Shown piece after piece: positions 24,068 through 34,978 of a stretch of DNA of 64,000 nucleotides. Origin of the DNA: Centrapalus pauciflorus (Eukaryota > Streptophyta > Magnoliopsida > Asterales > Asteraceae). The stretch spans positions 186,001-250,000 of the forward strand of contig JAANYP010002658.1 of the NCBI GenBank assembly GCA_020465985.1. The letters run 5' to 3'. The stretch's first letter is position 1. Every line of letters begins with the position of its first letter. The notes below the pieces were generated by a model. It had not been told where the DNA came from. It saw only the letters and a list, made by a program, of their open reading frames with translations, and searched no databases. The translations under genes were made by a program, and so were the position numbers.

Positions 24068-24800
24068 TAAATTGTGATCCTCTTCTATCATGATATTGTT
24101 AAGGCCAATTAATTCAACAATCTTGCGAAGATGCTCTTGATTAAGTTGTTAGACCTGTAATCGTCAGCGCGAGCAACCTAACCATAGATACCAGACTTCA
24201 GATCATTATCTGCTTTCCAATCATTTTTACCATGATGATCAGCCCTAAGCCTTGTAAACGATATGACATTATTGAACCATGTCCAACCTTTTTTTAAATT
24301 CAACAATTGTTGATCCTGAATGACCACGAAATTTCCACAAAGGAATCACCCTGGTAGGATTAAAACCCCTCATGGTTAATTTAACCCTCATATTTGAGCC
24401 ACTTTTCCCAATATAATGGCCATCCATCAATTTAACGGGTAGGTTAACAACAATGCCCTTCTGTGGCCATACAAACATCTCATCACCATCATGGTCTGCA
24501 AGGTGATCAACCTCATCCTTAAGTTCCATGGACCAGAGGCTTCTGTTATATATATTTTCTTCGAGGTACATAACTTTGTCTTTCTTACTTCGTTTTTGTG
24601 ATCATTTTTCCTACCTTAGTCGATGTTGCAACATGTCCTTGTATTGATAATCACATTTTTTCTTATTAGGACAATATGGACAAGTGAAAAACTTCATTTG
24701 GTAACTTTATGTGGTGTTTTCCACTCTTGAGCTCTTCAAAAGATTTTTCTTCATATTCCTCTATTTCGAAATCACTTGCATCACTATCTTCTCGAGACTT
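24068..24800 (-). pseudogene. Decayed zf-XS + XS domain exon of an FDM/IDN2 gene
   Basis: Read on the minus strand, family blocks appear in order. These are an acidic leader with EEYEEKSFEELKSGK, a zf-XS knuckle with CPYCPNKKKCDYQYKD, then an XS domain with MFVWPQKGIVVNLP, YIGKSGS, GFNPTRVIPLW and GHSGSTIVEF, followed by ADHHGKNDW and VARADDY. The frame is broken by a shift near 24690-24705, stops at 24611-24613 and 24602-24604, a shift at the A-run 24286-24296, a stop at 24178-24180 (where the family has Trp), and a shift near 24140. The XS core alone stays open over 24269-24571. It lies directly upstream of, and on the same strand as, the intact coiled-coil/XH exons, so it is most simply the lost 5' half of that gene. 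Confidence 0.8.
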
Positions 24801-25314
24801 ATTTTTAATTTTATAAATGAGATAAGTTAGTATAAAAAAATTTAAAGTTAAAGATTTTGAAGTATATATTAGAGATTAAAAACTTTTGAAGATAGATTTA
24901 ACAAATAGACGTTTTTAATACTTCATATTTAAAGACAAAGAAACGAAGACGATTGAAAAAAATTAAAAGGTTGTTTTATTGTGAAGGAAAAAAGACAAAT
25001 CCAAATGTAAAAGGGTGATTTTGATTGTCAAATGATTTTTAAGTTTTTATGTCTAAATATTAAACAAGGTAGGTACTAATTTTAACATTTGTGTATAGTG
25101 CAGGGTCCATTTATATGAGTTCTCTCTGTCATTTCCCCAATCTGCTGCTCGCAACAGGACCCCGCGGTTATCTGCCGGCGTTTATCTGCCGGCGTTTTCG
25201 ATTCAAGTAGAAGACGACTCCGACTCCTGCAGTGAGGCTTCAACTTTATATCCACCATCTCCGATCTGTATTTGTTCTCCCCTTTCCCACTCTTACACGC
25301 GTACATCACATAAA

Positions 25315-28300
25315 ATGTTTACACAATTCGGCACCACCGCTGAGAACTTAAGCAAGGCATCAACAATGGTGTTTCGGATCGGCACAGACGCTCACCTCTA
25401 TGACGATCCTGATGATGTCAGTATTACACCTCTTCTCGACAGCAAATTCGACTCTGAAAAATGCGAAGCTCTCAAACGATTGCTCGCTCTGATTGCCCAA
25501 GGCTTGGATGTGTCGAACTATTTCCCTCAGGTAGTTCAATTATTTATTAACTCACTGACTGTTTGTAAAGGAAGGTCTGAGAATTGATCTTAATTTGTTT
25601 TAATCACAAGCGTAGAACTGATTTATTTTATTAACTGCTATAAGTGTGAATCGTCTCCAGGTTTTTGAGAAATGTACATTCGAATTGAATCGTTTAGGTT
25701 TTTTGTATTGAAGATGTTCCGAATTTGTTTAAATTAAAGAAAAGGAAGCATGAGAATGATATAATTATATTAGAACACTTTCACCAAAAGTTTATGTTCA
25801 TCTGTCAACTGCAATGGAAATGATACTATAAGAGGACTTTGCATAATCCGTTACTGTACTTGTTACGATAATTAGTTTGGAACCATAGGAATTTGTTTAT
25901 CACTTCCAGAATAAAATGCATTGCGCTGTTAAATCAGAAATAAAATTAATTTATTATTTATGCACTCAGCATGTAATCATGTATGGACTTAAGTAACCCC
26001 ATACCCCATTATATATACTTACTGTGACAAAGTTTGTGCTCTTTACTTGTGATAAGTTAATCTGTATTTCGACTTCGGAAAAGGGTCACTCTGGATGTTG
26101 TGTTATTTACAGGTTGTTAAGAATGTTGCATCTCAGTCATTGGAGGTTAAGAAGCTTGTTTACTTATACTTGCTTCATTATGCTGAAAGGCAAGTTGATT
26201 ATGTTCTTACCTTTACTCTTGAATTAAACCTTCTATTATGTTCAATTTAAGATGTATTAACTTACATAAACCTTCACTATTTTATACACAGCCAGTTTTT
26301 CTTCATTAGGTAAAACATGGTTAATGGAGACTAAAGAGTTACTTTTACAGGCCCTTAGTTATTTGCTAGGATCAAGTTAAGCCACAGGCTGGTTTTGCAG
26401 TCTTGCTCTGTAATTTGAAAGTGTACTGGATAAGAAGAAACTAAACATAGTTAATATCCTTTCAGTTACATATATTTACATTTTATATTTTGCTAGGCAT
26501 AATGCAATGCACATTAGATCATATCTTTTGTATGTGATTGATGAATTAGAAAGTTGGCATGCAAAGTTTCTGATATGCCTCATGTCTGCCTTTTTTCCGC
26601 TATCCTAGGCGTCCAAATGAAGCATTGTTGTCAATTAACATTTTCCAGAGAGACCTAGGGGACCAAAATCCATTGGTGAGGGCATGGGCACTCCGTACAA
26701 TGGCTGGAATTCGCTTGCATGTGATCTCGCCTCTTGTTTTAGTGGCCGTGAGAAAATGTGCTAGAGATCCGTCTGTATATGTGAGAAAATGTGCTGCTAA
26801 TGCTCTCCCAAAGCTCCATGATTTGCGTCTTGAGGAAAATGCTACATCAATTATCGAGGTTAGTTTGTAGTTTGCTATTGACCTTCTAATCTGTTACAAC
26901 TCATGCTAAACTATTTTATGACCAGAGACTGTTTTCCTTTCCTTTTTTATTTATGAACATGAACTGGGTTTCAGTTCCTTGTGAAGATAGAGCTTTATGA
27001 GGGAAAATACATCCATGATCATACATTGTCATTTTTTTTATTTCTTCTTTCTTCCTTTTTTGTTGGAGAGGCATGGGAGTGTGCTTGCCTTGGTGCAAAA
27101 TTAGAAGTTTTGATAACCTAGCATACAAATAATGCAGACTACTTAGAAACAGTGCTGTTTGATAGATGTAATCTGATATATATTGCAGATTATTGGAGTA
27201 CTGTTGAATGACAATTCCCCTGGAGTGGTTGGAGCTGCTGCTGCTGCATTTGCTTCTGTTTGTCCAAATAATTTTCCTTTAATTGGTAGAAACTACAGAC
27301 GGCTATGTGAGATTCTTCCTGATGTGGAGGAGTGGGGTCAGATCATTTTAATAGGGATCCTTCTCCGTTATGTGATCGCGAGGCAGGGACTTGCAAAAGA
27401 ATCTATCATGGTATCTTTATGCCCTGAGGATTTCAATGATGAAAAAAGTGGTTCGGACTTGGATACCAACTTTTTGAAAATGAAGAAAACATATGAGCTG
27501 AGCAGTGGTATTCAGGAGCCTGAGTTAGTAGCTATGGTGTCCAGGAGTTATCTTGCAGGACCAGACAAATACTTATCACATTCAACTACTCCAGATGTGA
27601 TATCATCAAAATTTGATTCTTCGAGATTCACATCATCCAAAAGTGATGATAATGTGAAGATCCTGCTGCAGTGCACTTCACCTTTGTTATGGAGTCGGAA
27701 CAGTGCTGTGGTGCTTGCTGCTGCTGGTGTACACTGGATTATGGCACCAAGGGAGGACACTGCAAAAATTGTTAAACCGTTATTGTTTCTCTTGAGGTCA
27801 TCCGATGCCTCAAAATATGTGGTAACTGTGGCATTTCAACGCTTGTCTCTAGTGTACCAAATACTTCTCTCCTTTACATGCCTTGGGTAGATTTGTCTTC
27901 TAGAACTATATCCTGTGAGTCGTATAACTTTTGCTAGAGGGAGATGTAAGCATAATTCTTCTGTGTCCACATATGGATACGTATAACAACGAACTCTAGA
28001 AACTTTCTAATCATATACAGTATATACTCACTACATGGTAATGTTACTGCTAACTTAAGGGAAACCCTTGTAGGATAATATCAATGTTTATTGGCAAATT
28101 GATTTTATTAAGAATGAAATGAAGTTGAATTTTACAGAGTAGCATGCTCAGGGGCATTTTTTTGTTACACATTTCAGTAAAATTATTTGGATTTTACCGG
28201 CAAACAATCCTTTAGGGCTTAATGGCAACAAGGGCTATTGAATTGATATAGGATGAGTTTTCTGAAGGTGCTACTTTCTTACCATGTCATAGATAGCACC

Positions 28301-31300
28301 TGAAGATAATTTATCATATGCATGATATGGGTCTCAATGTTGGACCATTTAACTACTTTAAGTCAGTTTTTACCACTGACGCAGGTCCTCTGCAATATTC
28401 AAGTCTTTGCTAAAGTGATGCCTTCCCTTTTTGCTCCGAACTTCGAGGACTTCTTTATCAGCTCTTCAGATGCGTATCAAGTTAAAACTGTGAAACTTGA
28501 GATCCTTTCTTCCATTGCTACAGATGCATCAATCTCAGTTATTTTTCAAGAGTTCCAGGTACTTCTTCACATTGTAGCTGTTTTATTTTCATCTTTTTTC
28601 CTAATTTCACTTCTATTGACAAGTAATCAGGTACAGAGCATTGCAATTACTTTTCACATTTTTACTTCTTTTACCTCTTGTTTAGGTTTTCTCGTCCTTT
28701 TTTCTGTATTCCTAATAGAGAAAGGCTCTCAATTTTTTGATCCTGCTGCTCACTTTGGTTAACGGTCATACACTCGGAAGGCATAAAAATTGAACCGATA
28801 TCTTTTTTCTTTACTTGTAATTCTAAGTTTGAGGCATCATTGGACTTTAAGTTGTTGTGACAAGGAAAAATGAGTTTCTTGAACAGGAGTTGCTGATGTT
28901 TATGACGAGAAGTTTAAGATTTTGTGAGGGTCACAGGACTTACCAGTAATAGTTTATGTACAGATCCAGTGTGTGGCTAATATAAAATCTTCAATAATAG
29001 TGTTTTCTTGTTCTCCAAGTAGTATCCTTCAAATAAAGTATATTAAGTCCAGAGTTTCATCAATTGAACATTATTATTAACTATTAAGATTACCTCTATT
29101 CATTTGTCTTGGGAGTAATCTTTCAGGAAACCCTAGGTTGCTGCAGTCCCCTAATTTGTTTTTGTTCCCTGTGATTTTATTGCTTGATTTTTCATCCTGT
29201 GTCAGATTTCTTGAAGAATGATGCTTATGGATGGACTGGAGCTGAGCATGTTAGTATTTTCTGTAGTGATTAGATATGAACGGCTTTGTTGGGGGTCTCT
29301 GATATCTTTCTGCTGGTCACGTGAGCTGCCCCACATCAAGAAAATAAATTGAGAAAGAACCTAAGAAACCACAAACTAAAACATTCTTATAGTTACAATT
29401 TACATCTCCGGTCTTACTTTTTGATTGCAATCTCAGTTTTTATGAATGGATATAGTTTTAGGTTTTAATTTGGATCGTTGAATCGATATATTTTGCTTAC
29501 CTCCAAAAGCATTAATAGGATTATGTCAGAGATCCAGACAGGAGATTTGCTGCAGATGCTGTTGCTGCTATTGGTCCGTGCGCTAAGCGAAATCCACAAG
29601 TAGCAAATACTTGCTTGCAAGGACTTCTGGCTCTTATCTCATCCAGTTAGTGACCGATGATTTTATATCTTATATGGATATATTCTCTAATTTTAAAATT
29701 CACAATTTATTTCACTCTTGCAGAATCCATAAATAGTACCGCTGGATCCTTGGATGATGAAGCACTTGTTTTAATTCAAGCAATTACATCCGTCAAAGAT
29801 ATCATAAAACAAGATCCATCCAGTCATGATAAGGTATTGTATTAGCTTTTTCCAGGAGCTCATATTACATCTCACTTACAACTACCAGACTGTTTAACCT
29901 ATAAGCTACTTGCTCATTTTTAAACGTATAACAGTACAATTCATAATGGTGATATTTTAGGTCCTAGCTTGTATGATTCTAGGTAACATTAAGGTCCTTA
30001 TGCTCATGTAATCTGAGAAGTCACTTTTACTGCAGGCCATTATATTTTTGATACGGAATTTGGATGCAATCAAGGTTCCTGTGGCCCGTGCAATAATTGT
30101 TTGGATACTAGGTGAATACAACTCTGTTGGTGATATCATTCCAAAGATGGTGCCCATAATTCTAAGATTTCTAGCTCGAGGCTTTCCTTCGGAGTCCATT
30201 GAAACAAAATTTCAGATTTTAAATGCAGCTGTAAAGGTATGATGAACTGAACAGTTCACAGCATCCTTGTCATTAGATTAGTAGAAGAAAAAAGACAACC
30301 TGTTTAGATCATGATAGATAGAACTTCATTAATGACATTATTCCAAGGATCTTTTCACCTCTAGTTTGATTTTGAGTTGAGTTATACTTAAATATATCAT
30401 GTTTGATTGGGGGGTACTTTTTACTTTCTTACAGACTTCCATGGATAGGATTAATTGTTCCAGTAGATTATTTAGCTTTCTTTTCATCTGTAGTCGTGGT
30501 ATGCTAAAACATCCATAGTTTGCAACACAAACAAACCAATTGAAATGTTTTAGACGTTGTTTTTCATTATTACGGATATGCGGTGGATGCGTGATGATAC
30601 TGTGATCTCTTCCGGCAACTTGTCTGCAAATTTGTTACTGCTGTTTCGCTGTCCTTTAGGTCAATTAACAAGCTTATTTTTCTAATGCCATAGAGTACCA
30701 TCATTGCATTCACAGTGCTTAATGCTTAGTTTGTTACTGATGTGATGAGACTACGTCATTGACACAGAATGGTTGGTAGTTGGTACAATGCTTAAAGCTG
30801 TAAAGTATCTACTATTCCTGATTCATAATGTGATTCCTGTTGCAGGTCCTTTTAGGTTCAAAGGGGGAAGATTTTAGCTCAGCAAAAAGCATACTCAGCT
30901 ATGTGCTGGAGCTCGCCAAATTTGATCTAGACTATGATATTCGTGACCGGGCCCGTGTCTTGAAGAAACTTCTGTCATGTTATGTTAGGTCTAGTGGACT
31001 AGAGGAAGAAGTGAGTCAGAAATCGGAAAATAATGAACTACCACTTTTACTTGCGCAACATATATTTGGAGAGGATATAAGATCATCGACCGATATGGTT
31101 AATAACCGGTACTACCTTCCAGGATCTCTCTCACAGATAGTTCTCCATGCAGCTCCAGGGTATGAACCACTTCCGGAGCCTTGTAGTTTAACTGAACTGG
31201 ATATGGTTGAAGGGCTAACAATGTCAGGGGAGGGAACCACACAGGCTGACTCATATGAAGATGAGGATTCTGATGTAGACTCATCTTTGAATGAAGAAGG

Positions 31301-32973
31301 AAGTTACGATTCAGAAGATTCCGTCACTAGTTCAGCGGGAACCTATAACACGAATGAGGGTACTGCAGGTGAAGTTGATGATAACACTGATCCATTAATT
31401 AACTTCTCTGATGTTGGTAAAACTCAAAACGATATGCAAGTTTCAGAGAAGAACGATTTTCATTCTCATTCAAATGATATTGGCGAATTGATGTCGAAAG
31501 GAGCTTTCGAGTCATGGTTGGATGAGAATCCCTCTTCAAGTCATAATGTACCTGGAATAGATACTGAAAGGATATCATCAGCAAGGATCTCAATCGGAGA
31601 TATCAGTGCGAGAGTTAAACCTAAAACATATATGCTTTTAGATCCTGCATATGGAAATGGTTTGAGAGTAGTATATACGTATTCATCCGAGGCTTCAACC
31701 ATATCACCATCACTTGTAAGTGTTGATGCTTCTTTTGAGAACTGTTCTAGCGAGCCATTGTCGAAAATATGTCTGAGCGATGAAGATTCTGACATGAGTT
31801 CTGAACTGTCGGACCAAGCACTGCCAACTGATGGAAGGTAAACAGAGAGTCTATTTGCATACATATACATAAGAATAAGGGCTTTATTGGTCATTTTAAA
31901 AACACACATACATGCAACGGAAAACCAAAGTTGAGTGGAAAACCTGAAAAACCAATACAATTTTGTAGTGTATGCACATATGCTTACCATCGTTAAATTG
32001 GAAAATGCACATGTGCATATGCTACGATATAACTGGTTTTCCACTAAACTAATGTTTTCCGTTGAACCCTTGTGTGAGTATGGATATATGTAATTCTCCA
32101 CCATCTTTGGTCCTAAATATAAAATAATAGTTATTTATGTTTTCTTAATTGCTTATCATCATACTTATTCTCTAAATTGTTATGCAGTTCTTTGCAAACT
32201 CAAAAGGATGTATCAATATTAGTTCCCATGGAAGAAATCAGTACGCTCGAACCTGGTCAGACTTCAAAGAGAATCATTCAAGTTCGCTTTCATCATCATC
32301 TCTTACCTCTGAAGCTCATTTTATGGTGCAATGGCAAGAAACACCCTGTTAAGTTGCGGCCAGACATAGGATACTTCATAAAGCCTCTTCCAATGGATAT
32401 TGATGTTTTTTCACACAAAGAATCCCAACTCCCCGGAATGTTTGAATACACAAGGAGGTAAGATACTGGTTTTGTAAATATGCACCCGTCGCATTACGTT
32501 CAGTAGTAATGGGGTGGGTAGGTATCATCGTGACAGAGGTGGATATTAAGGATCTGTTGTCAGCCGCTCTTGTTTAACTTCAGATTTATTGCCATTGTGA
32601 CAGATGTTCCTTCACTGACCACCTAGCAGAGCTCACCATTGACAAGGATGGTCATGTATCGTCAGCAAAGGATTCATTTCTCGTTATATGTGAAAGTTTA
32701 GCATCAAAGATGCTCAGCAATGCAAATCTTCATCTCGTATCGGTGAACATGCCTGTGGATGCGAACCTCAATGATGCCTCAGGTCTGTGCTTACGTTTCA
32801 GCGGTGAGATTCTTAGCAACTCAATTCCCTGCCTTGTATCCGTCACACTCGATGGTAAATGTTTTGAACCACTTGATGCATCTGTGAAAATCAACTGTGA
32901 AGAAACTGTGTTTGGTCTAAATCTGTTGAACAGAATCGTGAACTTCTTAGCAGAATCTCCTCTGACCAGTTAG
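25315..32973 (+). CDS. AP3B: AP-3 complex subunit beta (beta-adaptin of AP-3)
   Basis: Eleven exons: 25315-25530, 26113-26189, 26609-26858, 27189-27821, 28385-28558, 29519-29645, 29724-29833, 30036-30236, 30846-31837, 32188-32457, 32604-32973. They join in frame to 1139 aa. The N-terminal trunk (about 40-600) has adaptin/HEAT-type repeats with VKKLVYLYLLHYAE, LVRAWALRTMAGIRL and YVRKCAANALPKLHDLR. An acidic Ser-rich hinge lies near 730-765, and a C-terminal ear region includes LPGMFEY and NCEETVFGLNLLNRI. AP-3 is a heterotetrameric adaptor that in plants serves vacuolar sorting and biogenesis (Arabidopsis PAT2). Intron 2 (26190-26608) starts GC (AAG|GCAAGT), not GT; the frame requires it. All other introns are GT-AG. 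No break was seen. The ATG context and second Met (codon 18) leave the exact start slightly open. Confidence 0.95.
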
Positions 32974-33728
32974 ATACATACTGTGTTGATATCGGGGTGA
33001 AGAGCATATCTATATGGGTTCCTGGTTATCTGCTAAAATGCTTGTTAGGTTCATGTACACCAAACTTGGAGAATTGTAAATTGTTGTTTGGATTTAACGA
33101 CAGTTGATCGATGCGATGTGTGACACGATTCAGCAAAATACTTTGATATTTGAATCGGGAAGTTGCACACCATCTGAATCCGTCACCTTCAAAACAGGAC
33201 CACATTTTGAAGTAACATGTGGCTGCTGCGATGAATCAGACCATCCAAAGTACAGAGTGTGTTAAAGTGATTTATGTGTTTTGTAGCTAAAACAGTTTAT
33301 GTTTTGATATCGAACGGGTGTTTTTGTTTTCAACTATTTTGCCAGTCTTACTACATGTATTGTGAAGGGAAAATTGTAAGCATGATTTAGGAAAACATAC
33401 ATTACCTTTTGAGACCAAATAAACCAGATACTGGGAACTGAATCCCGTTTCTATTGTCAAGTAGTATAGATAAGGTGATCCGAAATCACGAAGAACACAA
33501 TCCCACTCTCATAGTAGTTATAATGAAACGAGTTTTGAATGTATAACTAATTTAAATCGTACAGTAAAAAAGAAGTAAACTTATTTGGATGTGGAATGTA
33601 ACTAACTAATTGGGAAGTAATGTAAAAATATTATCTTTAGGAACCGGTCAACCGGAGCAGTAACGAACAGAAACATTCCCGGTGCACTTTCATGTAGTAC
33701 GTAACTAGTTAAGTTACGTAGGTCAAAA

Positions 33729-33737
33729 GAAAAAAAA
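33729..33737 (-). terminator. Pol III oligo-T terminator of tRNA-Lys
   Basis: A run of T on the minus strand starts 1-2 nt after the tRNA 3' end, as Pol III termination requires. Confidence 0.8.
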
Positions 33738-33738
33738 T

Positions 33739-33811
33739 CGCCATCCGTGGGACTCGAACCCACGACCACGTGGTTAAAAGCCACGCGCTCTACCAACTGA
33801 GCTAGAACGGC
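33739..33811 (-). tRNA. trnK-UUU: tRNA-Lys (anticodon UUU)
   Basis: A 73-nt cloverleaf on the minus strand. The 7-bp acceptor stem begins GCCGTTC and includes G-U pairs, and the discriminator base is G. The D arm has AGCTCAGTTGGTAGAGC (A box), the anticodon loop is CTTTTAA, giving UUU, and the T arm carries GGTTCGAGTCC (B box). No intron. A T8 run just downstream (forward 33730-33737) is a typical Pol III terminator. A short open frame over it is a shadow. Confidence 0.97.
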
Positions 33812-33819
33812 ACTTTGAT

Positions 33820-34559
33820 ATGCTACGTTTCTGAATAATTTTTTAATCTTTTGGTTAATTGTATGTATTATTGCTCAATGCTCATTTGCACACGTAGGCA
33901 CTCTGTTAAAACGTCTTACAAATAGGGACGTCAGATCAGTATCATATTATACTTGATAAGTTGATATCTATCCATGTCTATAAATATCATTTAATTAGTA
34001 AGTTAGTAACTAATTAGACACATGTGGAACCCTTTCTTTTATAATTATTTCATGTGTTTTTATAAATATTTATTCTTAATTTATTTAAATTCAACCCATG
34101 TATACACCCTAGTGTACTTTTAAATTGTCAAAATGCTAAATGTATAGTATAAATAATAATAACATCTAATTTTAATTGTTGTTCTGTTTGGCGTTTGATT
34201 TGTAAAATAAAATTTGAATAGATCAAAATTTAAATTATATTATATACAGTATGTTTATTGATTGGGACATGAAATCGTATTTAAGATTAACAAAATAACA
34301 AGAAATATGAATTGTTAAATGTTGAAAATCTAACTTCTATTATAAATTCCTTCAAATACAAGTCATTTAGCTATTAAAACCCGTCACTTGATATGACTTA
34401 AACACAACAAATGAGAAGATATATTAGTATATCAGGATAAAACTTAAACTATCATCTACAATCCTACATAATGAATCTCTATTTATTAAGCACCGTCCTA
34501 TACACGTTAAACTGTATTAACTTATTTTGCTCGCCTTCTAACTTTCTGCATTTAAAGCC
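33820..34559. other. AT-rich intergenic DNA
   Basis: No gene or recognisable element between tRNA-Lys and the family E MITE. Confidence 0.6.
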
Positions 34560-34567
34560 GTTAAAAC

Positions 34568-34763
34568 GGGATGGATTCAATGGAAAACTTATATGCATCG
34601 GAAAATCCGGAAACCACTTTATAACCATTGGATCAGGTGATGCATCACGCAGAAAGTCGATACATCACGTGAGAATTCGATGCATCACGCGGGAATTATG
34701 ATGCATTTGTGTTGGTGCATGGAGGTTTTCCAATGTGCGTTAGTTTTCCATTGAACCCCTCCC
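34568..34763. mobile_element. TIR element family E (MITE) outside a TA tract
   Basis: A 196-bp element with termini GGGATGGATTCAATGGAAAA and inverted TTTTCCATTGAACCCCTCCC. The body repeats 'gatgcatcacg' three times. Flanks 'gttaaaac' (34560-34567) and 'gttaaaat' (34764-34771) are an 8-bp target duplication with one mismatch. The sister copy at 44709-44929 sits in (TA)n, where the duplication cannot be seen. Confidence 0.75.
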
Positions 34764-34978
34764 GTTAAAATAATAAAAGATAACATAAGTCGGAATATTT
34801 TCAAGAAAACCAACTAAAATGACCCATCTCCTGTTAGAATAAATCTCATCCAAATTAGGATTTCAACATTTCACATCTCTTCTTCACGATGTGCTTTACA
34901 TACAATCAACCCATTGCTCCTTCACAGCACAATGTATACAAGTCAAAACTACACCAAATTTCCTCCTGTTTTGTTTTC

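Noticed and set aside
28322..28762. 146-codon open frame treated as a single exon
   Set aside because: Only 28385-28558 is AP-3 beta exon 5; the rest is intron read-through.
33602..33796. 64-codon open frame on the minus strand
   Set aside because: It runs through tRNA-Lys and its terminator; the translation is a shadow of the tRNA.
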